A stretch of DNA of 37,140 nucleotides from Phycisphaerales bacterium (GTDB lineage Bacteria > Planctomycetota > Phycisphaerae > Phycisphaerales > UBA1924), in assembly GCA_022843565.1 (NCBI GenBank), contig JALHNK010000010.1, positions 1 to 37,140 on the forward strand. The letters are read 5' to 3'. This document shows positions 15,925-23,613 of this stretch, in pieces (position 1 is the stretch's first letter; the number at the start of each line of letters is the position of its first letter). Both the position numbers and the translations under genes were made by a program. The notes under the pieces were generated by a model that saw only the letters and a list, made by a program, of their open reading frames with translations, was not told the origin of the DNA and ran no database searches.

Positions 15925-17664
15925 ATGTCAACCATCTCGCCCTCCCTCGGTTCGACACTCAGCAACGGCGGCGCGGGCCGCTATGCCGACAAAGTCCAGA
16001 TGCAGCACAGGCTCTTTGGCGAGCTGTCGGCGATGTTCGCTCGCGAGGTGCCGATGTACGACCGGGCACTGCTGATCAACCGGATCTGCAACACCGCGGT
16101 GTGCGATGTGCTCAAGAAGCTGCACGTCGGCTTTGATGTGAGCGCGGAGCAGATCGATCGCACCAGCGGCGAGCGCCACGGGGCCATCCGCATCGGGCGG
16201 CCCGATGAGTACAGATGGATCGGGCGGTTTTTTGCTCAGTTCGCGATGGAGCCGCACAACTTCTACGACATGACCAACGTCGGCACCAAGAGCCAGCCGA
16301 TCATCGCCACCGCCTTCCGTTCGAGCGTGAACCCCGAGCATCGCGTGTTCAGCTCGGTGTTGATGACCGACTACTTCGCGCCGCAGACCAAGGCCCGAAT
16401 CGAGGCGCTGGTCGGCCAGCGCCAGGTTTTCAGCGACCTGGCACGCGAGCTGATCGAAAAGGGCGAGCGCCAGGGCGGGCTTGATTGGGCCGACGCCGAG
16501 CGATTGATCGGCGAGGGCACCGGGCGCATTTTCAAGTGGACGGGCCAGGCCAAGGACCACGCGCTCTACAAGGAACTCTGCGACGCCGGCTTCAAGATCG
16601 CGGCGGACATCGCCTGCTTCCAGAGCCACCATCTGAATCACCTCACGCCGAACACCTTCTGCATGGACCTGTACACCAGCGCGATGAAGTTCTGCCTCGC
16701 AGAGATGGACGAGGCCCACTTCCGCATGCGGGCCACGCGAGCGCTGGGCCGCTTGCGGGCGCTGGCCGACAAGCACTACATGCGCCTGAGCTTCCGCCAT
16801 CTCAGCGGCGAGCAGATCGCGGGCTTCGCTGCCGGCTCGTTCAGTGATGCGGACATGAGCGCGATGGTCGATCGCCTCGTGGCACGCCTGGGCCAGAGCG
16901 ATGCGCAGCTCAGCAAGCTCAATCACGCGGGATTCAAGGATTTCACCGAGGGCCCCAGCGAGGACACCCCGGTCCTGCTGCGTCAGGACGCGTACAAGGC
17001 GCTCACCGAGGCGGTCACGTTCACGAACCCTGACGGCACGACGACGCAGACCACGCACACCGCGCGCTTCGGCGAGATCGAGCAGCGCTTCTACGCGACG
17101 ACGCCGAAGGGGCGCGAGCTGTACGACAAGTGCCTGGCGATCGCCGACGCGGCTCGGGAGAAGGATCCTTCGCTGCCCAAGCGTGACTTTGACGCGTACG
17201 AGAAGCTCTACAGCGCGCCGTTCGCGCCCTTCCCCAAGACGCTCGACGCGCTCGTGGAGCAGGGGCTGGTGCGGGCCAAGTACAGCGCGACAGAGGCCGG
17301 GCGCGCCGCACGCGGCACGATCACGATCACCGACCTTGGCCAGCTCGCCAAGCTCGGGTACGTGCGCATGGAGGGCCTGCGCTACGAGGACTTCCTGCCC
17401 GTCTCTGCTGCCGGGATCTTTGCGTCCAACCTCAACCAGTACGGCACCAAGTCCACCGCTGCGACCAAGCCCACGTACACGCAAGCGATGCTCGAGGCGA
17501 TCCTCGGGCGATCGATCATCGATACCGACACCGCGTATCGCGGCATCGAGGCGGCCTCGGTCCTGCGGACGTACGAGGACCTGGGCATCTCCGGTTTGCT
17601 GGGCGAGCGGGCGCTGGCGGCGCTGCGGGCGGATGCAGCGCTGGCGCCGGCTGAGGTGCGCTGA
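15925..17664 (+). CDS. HglS/YdcJ-family 2-oxoadipate dioxygenase/decarboxylase, enlarged form (DUF1338)
   Basis: A 579-residue protein from ATG 15925 with GGAG eight bases upstream. HglS is an Fe(II) enzyme that turns 2-oxoadipate into D-2-hydroxyglutarate in lysine catabolism. Family blocks are clear: EVPMYDRALL (41-50), ERHGAIRIG (83-91) carrying the expected metal His H85 and substrate Arg R89, LNHLTPN (237-243) with H239, THTARFGEIEQR (377-388) with the acidic ligand, TPKGRELYD, and YEDFLPVSAAGIFASNL (487-503). It is about 120 residues longer than the roughly 450-465 residues usual for the family. The extra length lies mainly between LNHLTPN and EGP (244-341), and the usual Arg after NHLTP is Asn. 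Function is likely related, but the substrate may differ. Confidence 0.8.
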   Translation: MSTISPSLGSTLSNGGAGRYADKVQMQHRLFGELSAMFAREVPMYDRALLINRICNTAVCDVLKKLHVGFDVSAEQIDRTSGERHGAIRIGRPDEYRWIGRFFAQFAMEPHNFYDMTNVGTKSQPIIATAFRSSVNPEHRVFSSVLMTDYFAPQTKARIEALVGQRQVFSDLARELIEKGERQGGLDWADAERLIGEGTGRIFKWTGQAKDHALYKELCDAGFKIAADIACFQSHHLNHLTPNTFCMDLYTSAMKFCLAEMDEAHFRMRATRALGRLRALADKHYMRLSFRHLSGEQIAGFAAGSFSDADMSAMVDRLVARLGQSDAQLSKLNHAGFKDFTEGPSEDTPVLLRQDAYKALTEAVTFTNPDGTTTQTTHTARFGEIEQRFYATTPKGRELYDKCLAIADAAREKDPSLPKRDFDAYEKLYSAPFAPFPKTLDALVEQGLVRAKYSATEAGRAARGTITITDLGQLAKLGYVRMEGLRYEDFLPVSAAGIFASNLNQYGTKSTAATKPTYTQAMLEAILGRSIIDTDTAYRGIEAASVLRTYEDLGISGLLGERALAALRADAALAPAEVR

Positions 17665-17666
17665 CC

Positions 17667-17689
17667 GCTCGGCCTCAGAGAGGCCGAGC
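17667..17689. repeat. Perfect 10-bp hairpin after the HglS-family gene
   Basis: GCTCGGCCTC (17667-17676), loop AGA, GAGGCCGAGC (17680-17689). It begins two bases after the stop codon. No T run follows, so it is either a weak terminator or a palindromic intergenic repeat. It lies just before the promoter-like TACACT of the STAS gene. Confidence 0.6.
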
Positions 17690-17692
17690 CAC

Positions 17693-17705
17693 TACACTTG
17701 ACCCA
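17693..17705 (+). promoter_or_regulatory. -10-like box spaced for a leaderless STAS mRNA
   Basis: TACACT (17693-17698) is followed by exactly six bases and then ATG 17705. Transcription starting about seven bases after the -10 box would begin at or next to the A of ATG. No Shine-Dalgarno is present. No good -35 box was identified. Confidence 0.35.
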
Positions 17706-18064
17706 TGCCTACAGACTGGTCGGATCAGATCATTGTGTGCGAGCTCGGCGATGAGCCGGCGCTCTCCGAAGAGCTCAACGCGGCGTATGACCGGCTCGGC
17801 GCTGCTCCGGGGCAGGTGAAGAAGCACGTCGTGCTGAACTTCAGCGGCGTCTCGTACGTCTCATCCTCGCACCTGGCCCAGACGCTGCGGCTGCGGAAGA
17901 AGTGTGCGGATATCAGCCGGATGTTGATCTTGTGCTCGCTGAACGATCAGGTCTGGTCGGTCTTCACGCTCACGGGCCTCGATCGCGTCTTCCGCGTGAC
18001 GCAGGACCCGCTGACGGCCTTGGCGACACTGCAGCTTGAGTCCGATCAATCGATGACCGAGTGA
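17705..18064 (+). CDS. STAS-domain protein (anti-sigma factor antagonist-like)
   Basis: A 119-residue single STAS domain. The core reads VVLNFSGVSYVSSSHLAQTL, then LRKK, and corresponds to the SpoIIAA region in which a Ser of D-S-S/T-G is phosphorylated by a cognate kinase. Here the Asp and Gly around that site are replaced (SSSH), leaving several candidate Ser residues. Such proteins release sigma factors or control signalling complexes by binding anti-sigma kinases in a partner-switching system. No kinase or sigma gene is adjacent, so the partner is unknown. The start is ATG 17705, apparently on a leaderless transcript. Confidence 0.78.
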   Translation: MPTDWSDQIIVCELGDEPALSEELNAAYDRLGAAPGQVKKHVVLNFSGVSYVSSSHLAQTLRLRKKCADISRMLILCSLNDQVWSVFTLTGLDRVFRVTQDPLTALATLQLESDQSMTE

Positions 18065-18101
18065 GCGCTCCGGGCGAGATGGCGATCAGGGAGGGAGCAG
18101 G

Positions 18102-18893
18102 ATGATGGTGACGAGCGAACGCGGCGCGACGGGGACGATCCAGAGCGCGACGGCGCAGCCGGTGGTGGAGCTGCGCGATGTGCGCCGGACGTATTACAAG
18201 CCCGATGGCAGCGTGCTGGTGGAGGCGCTGCGTGGGGTGACGATCGCGGTGCCGCGCGGGCAGTATGTGGCGATCATGGGCTCGTCGGGCTCGGGCAAGA
18301 GCACGATGATGAACATCCTCGGGTGCCTGGATCGGCCGACGACGGGGCAGTACTTTCTTGACGGGCAAGAGACCTCCAAGATGACCGACGAGGACGTGTC
18401 CGCGTTCCGCGGCAGGAAGATCGGCTTCATCTTTCAAGCGTTCAATCTCATTCCTGAGCTGACGATCCGCGAGAACGTGGAAGTGCCGCTGTTCTATCAG
18501 GGCGTGAGCCCCAGCGAGCGGCACCGGCGCGCGATGGAAATGTTGGCGCTGGTGGGGCTCGGTGATCGCACGGGCCACCGGCCGAGTGAGCTCTCCGGCG
18601 GGCAGCAGCAGCGCTCGGCGATCGCGCGGGCGCTGGTGACGAACCCGGTCGTGCTGATGGCCGACGAGCCGACGGGAAACCTGGACTCGGCGACGGGGCG
18701 TGCGGTGCTGGGGCTCTTCGGACGATTGCACGACGAGGGCAAGTCGATCATCATGGTGACGCACGACCCGGATGTCGCCAAGCTCTGCCAGCGCGTGGTG
18801 CGGCTGCGCGACGGCGTGATCGAGACCGACGTGATGCAGGTGCCCGAGCGGATTGAGGCATCGGCGCTCTCGGCGCGAGCGGGGGGTGGGTAA
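18102..18893 (+). CDS. ABC transporter ATP-binding protein, LolD/MacB type
   Basis: A 263-residue nucleotide-binding subunit from ATG 18102, behind a strong GGGAGG. Walker A is GSSGSGKST (60-68, K66), the Q-loop is IFQAFNLIPELTIRENVEVP (Q112), the signature is LSGGQQQR (164-171), Walker B is VVLMADEPTGNLD with E189, and the H-loop is VTHD. The FQAFNL, PTGNLD and ENVEVPL wording places it in the LolD/MacB/FtsE-like group that drives lipoprotein release, macrolide or peptide export, rather than the sugar-importer group. No FtsX-like permease lies beside it, so the partner is encoded elsewhere. Confidence 0.88.
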   Translation: MMVTSERGATGTIQSATAQPVVELRDVRRTYYKPDGSVLVEALRGVTIAVPRGQYVAIMGSSGSGKSTMMNILGCLDRPTTGQYFLDGQETSKMTDEDVSAFRGRKIGFIFQAFNLIPELTIRENVEVPLFYQGVSPSERHRRAMEMLALVGLGDRTGHRPSELSGGQQQRSAIARALVTNPVVLMADEPTGNLDSATGRAVLGLFGRLHDEGKSIIMVTHDPDVAKLCQRVVRLRDGVIETDVMQVPERIEASALSARAGGG

Positions 18894-19017
18894 GTCGCGA
18901 GTCGCGAGTGCAAAGCAGCAAAGCAGCACATTGACCCCGATGGTCGCTTTCACGATTGCCGATTGCCGAATCCCGATTGCCGATCCTTTCCGCTTCCACA
19001 GGAATAGAGTCTGATCG
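18894..19017. repeat. Short gap packed with three of the recurring tandem repeats
   Basis: GTCGCGA occurs twice at about 18895-18908, CAAAGCAG twice (18911-18926), and CGATTGC three times with one variant unit (18953-18980). The order CAAAGCAG then CGATTGC is the same as in the gap before dapL (1080-1156). TAGAGT (19005-19010), seven bases before ATG 19018, is a possible -10 box for a leaderless transcript. Confidence 0.65.
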
Positions 19018-19803
19018 ATGGCTGAAGAGACGCACATCCGGGTGAACTTTGGGCGGCCGATGCCGCTGTTTCCGCTTGGGCAGGTGACGTTGATGCCGCA
19101 CGCGGTGTTGCCGGTGCATGTGTTTGAGCCGCGGTACCGGCAGATGATTGAGGATGCGCTGGATGGCGCGGGGCAGATTGCGATGGCGGTGGTGGAGCGT
19201 GGGGAGTGGGGGGTGCGGGGGGAACGGGGGGGGCGGGGGCGTGGCGGGCTGGTGACAGACGATGCGGACGTGAGCGAGTTCAGCGATGATGGCATCGTGA
19301 ACGATCGGCCCTTGCTGCGCGAGGCGGTGTGCGTGGGGCAGATTGTGCAGCATCACAAGCTGGAGGACGGGCGGTTCACGGTGGCGCTGCACGGCGTCTG
19401 CCGCGCCAGGATCGTCGGAGAGGTTCAGGCCGAATCGGGCGTGCTGTATCGGCTGGCGATGCTTGAGCCGATCGGGCTGGACCCGGTGGATGAGGATGCG
19501 CTGGTGGCCCAGCGGGTGGAGCTCTCACGCCTCCTGTCGTCAACGTCGCTAAGTCAGTTGGCGGATGCGAAAGCGGTGGTGAAGTGTCTGGTCGATCCGG
19601 AGATGCCGACGTCGGCGATTCTGGAGCTTGTCACCTACTCGCTGCTGAACGATCAGGAGGTCCGGTATCGTCTGCTGGCCGAGGGCGATGCGTCCAAACG
19701 CGCGGCGTTGATCCGGGCCGAGCTTCTTGACCTGAAGCGCCTGCTGGCGAGGGCCGAGATGCAGCGGCTGGAAGACTTGCCGAAGGGGTGCTCGTGGAAC
19801 TGA
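19018..19803 (+). CDS. LON peptidase N-terminal (substrate-binding) domain protein
   Basis: A 261-residue protein containing only the LON-N domain, without AAA or protease parts. It starts with MPLFPLGQVTLMPHAVLPVH and VFEPRYRQMIEDAL, the hallmark opening of this domain, and continues with VCVGQIVQHHKLEDGRFTVA and GVCRARIV. Stand-alone LON-N proteins are widespread in bacteria; their role is not settled, though substrate binding for proteolysis is usually assumed. An insertion of Gly and Arg (about residues 62-77) is encoded by a run of G tracts at 19201-19239, the longest 8 G, and interrupts the domain where homologues have a short loop. ATG 19018 has no clear ribosome-binding site. Confidence 0.85.
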   Translation: MAEETHIRVNFGRPMPLFPLGQVTLMPHAVLPVHVFEPRYRQMIEDALDGAGQIAMAVVERGEWGVRGERGGRGRGGLVTDDADVSEFSDDGIVNDRPLLREAVCVGQIVQHHKLEDGRFTVALHGVCRARIVGEVQAESGVLYRLAMLEPIGLDPVDEDALVAQRVELSRLLSSTSLSQLADAKAVVKCLVDPEMPTSAILELVTYSLLNDQEVRYRLLAEGDASKRAALIRAELLDLKRLLARAEMQRLEDLPKGCSWN

Positions 19804-20088
19804 ACAGGCGGACGGCACTGGGGACTGGGCATTGGGCACTGGGGGAGTCTGGAAGCCGCGAAGCTCAAAGCGGCAAAGCTCAAATCTGAGTTGTGCGGGG
19901 GGTTGGGTGAGGGTTTGTGGGTCGTTTGGTTGGCGTGAGCGATTGAAACCGGGCGCTCGTTTCAGCCGAAGACTGTGGTATGCTGGTGGGTCGATGGGTT
20001 CTGAAGCGGGCGAACGGCGACGTTCGATGGCGTGTGCGGAGCGATTGACCCGGGGCACGCAAGATCGGTCAGCAACGGAGGACAAGCG
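19804..20088. promoter_or_regulatory. Gap with ACTGGGC repeats and a possible promoter for the lipoprotein gene
   Basis: Four 7-base units ACTGGGG/ACTGGGC/ATTGGGC/ACTGGGG lie at 19817-19844, the reverse complement of the array at 6652-6679. An AAGCTCAAAGCGGC-type repeat follows at about 19860-19885. TATGCT at 19979-19984 is a good -10 candidate, about 105 bases before ATG 20089, without a matching -35 box. No gene is seen in these 285 bases. Confidence 0.5.
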
Positions 20089-20358
20089 ATGAATGCGAAG
20101 AACAAGGCCCACATGAATCAGCTCGGTCGCGTTGGCGCACTGGTCGCGCTGAGCGGGTCGCTCTTGCTGGGCGGGTGCAACAACGCTGGCGAGGGCGCAC
20201 TCTCGGGCGCTGCGATGGGCGCGCTGGGCGGGCTGGCGATCGGCTCGCTGACGGGATCGGCGGGCAAGGGTGCCGCGATCGGCGCCGTGGCCGGCGGCAT
20301 CGGCGGCGCGGTGGTCGGCGATCAGAACGAGCGGAACGCGCGCAGCCACGGGCGCTGA
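20089..20358 (+). CDS. Small glycine-zipper lipoprotein
   Basis: An 89-residue product from ATG 20089, preceded by GGAGG. The lipobox is LLLGGC with lipidated C30, so the mature protein is about 60 residues anchored in a membrane. Nearly all of it is a glycine zipper (GALSGAAMGALGGLAIG and GAAIGAVAGGIGGAVVG), like the Gly-zipper segments of the 17-kDa surface antigen and OsmB-type outer-membrane lipoproteins, followed by a charged tail GDQNERNARSHGR. Such proteins insert into or bridge the envelope; a precise role cannot be inferred. Confidence 0.82.
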   Translation: MNAKNKAHMNQLGRVGALVALSGSLLLGGCNNAGEGALSGAAMGALGGLAIGSLTGSAGKGAAIGAVAGGIGGAVVGDQNERNARSHGR

Positions 20359-20438
20359 GTCGAATTCGGGATGATCTGTTGCGGATCGCTGTCGAGCCTC
20401 GGCGAGTCTGGGCGGCGCACGCGACGCCTGTCGTCAAA

Positions 20439-20493
20439 CCCCCTCCGGCTCGCGGACTCGCCACCTCCCCCGTTAGGAAACGGGGGAGGGTGA
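20439..20493. repeat. Structured intergenic repeat, copy 2 (possible bidirectional terminator)
   Basis: CCTCCCCCGTT (20464-20474), loop AGGA, AACGGGGGAGG (20479-20489): a perfect 11-bp stem between two convergent genes. It shares its frame CACCTCCCCC...TAGGAA...GAGGGTGA with copy 1 at 13757-13811, while the three pairs next to the loop differ in a compensatory way (GTT/AAC here, AGT/ACT there). No T run follows on either strand. Confidence 0.6.
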
Positions 20494-20523
20494 AGACACC
20501 CACACCCGGTTCCTACCGCACGC

Positions 20524-21528
20524 TCACGAAATCGTCGCGCGGATCGCCAGCAACGCCAGCACACTCACCGTCACCCACAGCACCACGGCGTGAACCGCCG
20601 GGCGCCAGCCCACGGCCTTGAGCGTCTGGCGCGTCAGCCCTGCGCCGATCAGGAGTAGCGCCAGCGACAGCATCGAACCGGCGATCTGCTTCAGCACGCT
20701 GGCGATCTTGACGATCGCGCTGGGGTCGCTGACGCTCCGCTCCAAGACCGCCCGAAGCAGGCACGCACCGACGAAGAAGACGATGAACCACGGGAACGGG
20801 CTCTTGGTCGGCGGCGCGTCGGTCGGCGAGGCGGTGCGACGATCCTGCCACGCCAGCAGCAATGCGACCGGCACAATCCACAGCACGCGCGTCAGCTTGA
20901 TCACCGTGGCGTCCTGCTGCGCGACATCGCCGCCCAAATACCCGGCGCTCGCGGCCACCACCCCCGCCAGATCATGAATCCCCACCGCCGCCCACGCGCC
21001 GAACTGATGATCGCTCAGTCCGAGCCATCGCCCGATCAGCGGATACGTGTAGACGCCCACCGCGTTCAGCAGGAAGACGATCGCGGTGGCGATGGCCATG
21101 TTGCCCGACGAGGCGCGGATGACCTGTCCCGTCGCGGCGATCGCGCTGCCGCCGCAGATCGCGGTGCCGGCCGAGAGCAGCGTGCCGACCTGTCGCTCGG
21201 TGCGGAGCGTGCGAGTGAGGATTTCTGAGAGGATCAGGACGACGACGATCGCGCCCGTTGACAGCGCCAGCCCCGTGAGCCCGGCGCGAGCGACATCGGC
21301 GAGGCTGATCCAGAACCCGAGGATCACGATGCTGGCCTGGATGAGATATCGGCTGATGACTTTCAGATACGCGCCCCAGCCGACAAGGCCGAGAAGGCCG
21401 AGCACCATGCCGATCGCCAGCGCCAGCGGCGGCGAGCACCAAGGCGAAATCGCGAAGGCCGCCGCGATGATGAGCGGGGCGAACATCGCGATGGCGACGA
21501 AGGAGAGTTGGCCGATGGGTGGGGGCAT
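20524..21528 (-). CDS. YeiH/UPF0324-family membrane transporter
   Basis: A 334-residue inner-membrane protein with about ten hydrophobic spans. The family hallmark is GTAICGGSAIAATGQVI, and FGAWAAVGIHDLAGVVAASA matches the second conserved block. The group is annotated as putative sulfate exporters, but few members have been tested. It is convergent with the glycine-zipper lipoprotein gene and divergent from holB; no linked sulfur or taurine genes are visible, so the substrate is left open. ATG 21528 is the only reasonable start. Confidence 0.85.
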   Translation of the reverse strand: MPPPIGQLSFVAIAMFAPLIIAAAFAISPWCSPPLALAIGMVLGLLGLVGWGAYLKVISRYLIQASIVILGFWISLADVARAGLTGLALSTGAIVVVLILSEILTRTLRTERQVGTLLSAGTAICGGSAIAATGQVIRASSGNMAIATAIVFLLNAVGVYTYPLIGRWLGLSDHQFGAWAAVGIHDLAGVVAASAGYLGGDVAQQDATVIKLTRVLWIVPVALLLAWQDRRTASPTDAPPTKSPFPWFIVFFVGACLLRAVLERSVSDPSAIVKIASVLKQIAGSMLSLALLLIGAGLTRQTLKAVGWRPAVHAVVLWVTVSVLALLAIRATIS

Positions 21529-21573
21529 GGGGGGATGGAAGGGCCGAGGGGTGAGGGCCGAGAGCCGAGGGAA

Positions 21574-21613
21574 GGGATCGAGGGATCAAGGGATCAAGGG
21601 ATCAAGGGATCGA
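21574..21613. repeat. Tandem 8-base repeat GGGATCRA, five copies
   Basis: GGGATCGA, three GGGATCAA, and GGGATCGA lie head to tail at 21574-21613 in the gap between the YeiH-type gene and holB. The unit recurs as two copies before fliD (about 26522-26537). Reading frames run through it, but the protein signature of holB starts well after it. Confidence 0.85.
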
Positions 21614-21693
21614 GCGGAGGGCTGGCGGCAAGCGTACCGCAAAGCGAGGAATGGCGGTGGTGCGTCTGGTGCGATTGGTGCCGCGACGGGGGT

Positions 21694-21706
21694 TATGCTT
21701 GCGCGA
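21694..21706 (+). promoter_or_regulatory. -10-like box spaced for a leaderless holB mRNA
   Basis: TATGCT (21694-21699) followed by six bases and ATG 21706, the same geometry as before the STAS gene. No Shine-Dalgarno lies before the ATG. Confidence 0.35.
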
Positions 21707-22965
21707 TGGCCAAGGCTCCGCGAGCATCCAAGTCGTCTTCCAAGAGCGCCGCCGGCGATGATGCCGGCGGGTTGCTAGGGGCAAGCACTTCGGCCGCCCC
21801 CACGTCGCCTCGCGCCGGCGCGACCGTCACGCAGGATGGCGTGGTCGAGTTGCCGGCGTTCAAGCGATTGGGTGAGATCGTCGGTCAGCGGCACGCGGTA
21901 TCGGTGTTGCGGTCGTCGATCGATACCGGGCGGGTGCATCACGCGTGGATTTTCTCCGGGCCGCGGGGCGTGGGGAAGTTCACGACGGCGCGCGCGTTCG
22001 CGGCGGAGCTGCTGAGCCGCGCCGAGACGGGCGTGATGGCACCCGAGACGGCCGACGAGATCATCGGGCTCGTCGCCAGCGCACGACATAGCGATGTGCA
22101 CGTGGTCAGCAAGGAGCTGGCGTCGCTGAGCCGCGAGAAGACGGTGCGCGACAGCAAGCAGACGACGGTGGCCAAGGCGGTGATCGAGGAGTTTCTGCTG
22201 GAGCCCGCGGCCCGCACGCGAGCGATGAGCCACCTAACGCGGGGCCTGTGCGCCAAGGTGTTCATCATCGACGAGGCGGAGTTGATGGACACCGGAACGC
22301 AGAACCAGGTGCTCAAGACGCTGGAGGAGCCGCCGGAGGGCACGGTGATCATCCTGATCACCAGCGACGAGGCGGGGCTGCTGCCAACCGTGCGGTCGCG
22401 TTGCCAGCGCGTGGGCTTTGGGTCATTGGGCGAGCGAGAGATGCAGGAGTGGATGCACACCAGCGGCATCGCGCTGGACCCCGAGCAATCGCCATGGCTG
22501 CTGCGATTCGCCGGTGGCTCGCCGGGCGGGGCGACCCTGGCGCTGAAGAACGATCTCTACGCGTGGCACGCCGCGCTTGAGCCGCTGCTCTCGGCGATCG
22601 ATCGCGGGCTGGGCGCGAGCGTGGCCGGCAAGCTGGGCGCGACGATGACAAAGCTGGTCGAAGAACGCGCGGCCCAGGCGGTCGCGGGCAATCCCGAGGC
22701 GAGCAAGGCGATCGCCAATCGCTTCTGGACGGATCGGATGCTGTCGCTTTTGGGCGAGCGATCGCGCGGGCACTTGCGACGGGCGACGGACCGCGCATCG
22801 ATGACGCGCGCGGTGCTGATGATCGAGCTGGTGCGCCAGGCCGAGGTGCAGGTGGATCGCAACGTGCAGTTCGCCGCGGCGTTTGACAACCTCGCGGCGC
22901 AGATGCTCACACCAGCGCCGGGTGTCGCGGCGATGATGGGCGTTGGCGCTGATGCGAAATCGTGA
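21706..22965 (+). CDS. holB: DNA polymerase III delta' subunit (clamp-loader ATPase-like)
   Basis: A 419-residue protein from ATG 21706. The frame is open back to 21508, but that stretch is repeat-derived. The first 45 residues are low-complexity; then FKRLGEIVGQRHAV, HHAWIFSGPRGVGKFTTARA with Walker A K91, VFIIDEAELMDTGTQNQVLK with TLEEPPEGT (Walker B), and SRCQ (sensor 1 area) follow. Delta' is part of the clamp loader that places the sliding clamp on primed DNA. The zinc-binding Cys cluster of dnaX-type proteins is absent, and the protein lacks the tau/gamma C-terminal region, favouring HolB over DnaX. TATGCT (21694-21699), six bases before the ATG, suggests a leaderless mRNA. Confidence 0.85.
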   Translation: MAKAPRASKSSSKSAAGDDAGGLLGASTSAAPTSPRAGATVTQDGVVELPAFKRLGEIVGQRHAVSVLRSSIDTGRVHHAWIFSGPRGVGKFTTARAFAAELLSRAETGVMAPETADEIIGLVASARHSDVHVVSKELASLSREKTVRDSKQTTVAKAVIEEFLLEPAARTRAMSHLTRGLCAKVFIIDEAELMDTGTQNQVLKTLEEPPEGTVIILITSDEAGLLPTVRSRCQRVGFGSLGEREMQEWMHTSGIALDPEQSPWLLRFAGGSPGGATLALKNDLYAWHAALEPLLSAIDRGLGASVAGKLGATMTKLVEERAAQAVAGNPEASKAIANRFWTDRMLSLLGERSRGHLRRATDRASMTRAVLMIELVRQAEVQVDRNVQFAAAFDNLAAQMLTPAPGVAAMMGVGADAKS

Positions 22966-23013
22966 GTGGTCGCTTTTCGGTGTCGCCCGCGCGAGGCGGC
23001 GCGGTCCGAATGC

Positions 23014-23508
23014 TCAGCCCTCGAAGCTGACCGAGCTGGTGCCGTCGCCAGCGCCGGCCATGGCTGGCGCTCGCGATGGCGCCAGTGCGGCCTGAGCGCT
23101 CGTGGCGCCGCCGGCGGCACGCAGCTCGCCCGCGGCTTTCTGCATCGTCATCACCCACGTCTCGCGCTCGTACTCCAGCAGCTTGATGACCTCGTCGGCC
23201 TTCTCGAGGCTCTTCTCGTGGCTGGCCTGGAGCAGGCGAGAGATCATGTACATGTACAGCGAGCAGAGCTTCTGGTGCAGGTCAGGGTTCGGCTCGGGGC
23301 GGATGGAGCTGACCAGCTCGACGAGGATCGCGCGGGTGCGAGAGAAGCCGTTGAAACAGACTTCGTAGTTCTTGGCGTTCAGGCCGTCGCGCCCCTGGCG
23401 GCAGAACTTGACGGCCCCGTCCAGCAGCATGAGCCGCAGCTCGGCGGGGCTGGCGGTCAGGACTTTGGTCGTCAGGTACGCGTCTGTTTGGGTCTGGTCG
23501 CTGGGCAT
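23014..23508 (-). CDS. fliS: Flagellar export chaperone FliS
   Basis: A 164-residue protein. Typical FliS features are DAYLTTKVLTASPAELRLML, then LDGAVKFCRQGRD, and a helical middle YMYMISRLLQASHEKSLEKA. FliS binds the flagellin C-terminus in the cytoplasm, prevents premature polymerisation and guides export. The last 40 residues are an Ala/Gly-rich tail, making it longer than the usual 120-135. It lies 105 bases after fliD on the same strand, the common fliD-fliS order; no flagellin gene is present here. The ribosome-binding site is weak. Confidence 0.88.
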   Translation of the reverse strand: MPSDQTQTDAYLTTKVLTASPAELRLMLLDGAVKFCRQGRDGLNAKNYEVCFNGFSRTRAILVELVSSIRPEPNPDLHQKLCSLYMYMISRLLQASHEKSLEKADEVIKLLEYERETWVMTMQKAAGELRAAGGATSAQAALAPSRAPAMAGAGDGTSSVSFEG

Positions 23509-23613
23509 GAGACTCGGATCATCGGACGTACGCGGGCTGGTGTTGAGCGCGGTCGAGGGAAATCACTCGGGTGGCGTTCAGAGTCCGGGCGAGAGGAACG
23601 TGGAAGCCTGGGA

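Noticed and set aside
15928-17484. Long open frame on the - strand opposite the HglS-family gene (518 codons)
   Set aside because: The + strand product carries many conserved family blocks; the reverse translation has none and is compositionally odd.
18102-18893. ATPase of the sugar importer
   Set aside because: Its motifs (PTGNLD, FQAFNL) are of the LolD/MacB group, it lacks the long C-terminal regulatory domain of MalK-like ATPases, and it is separated by two unrelated genes.
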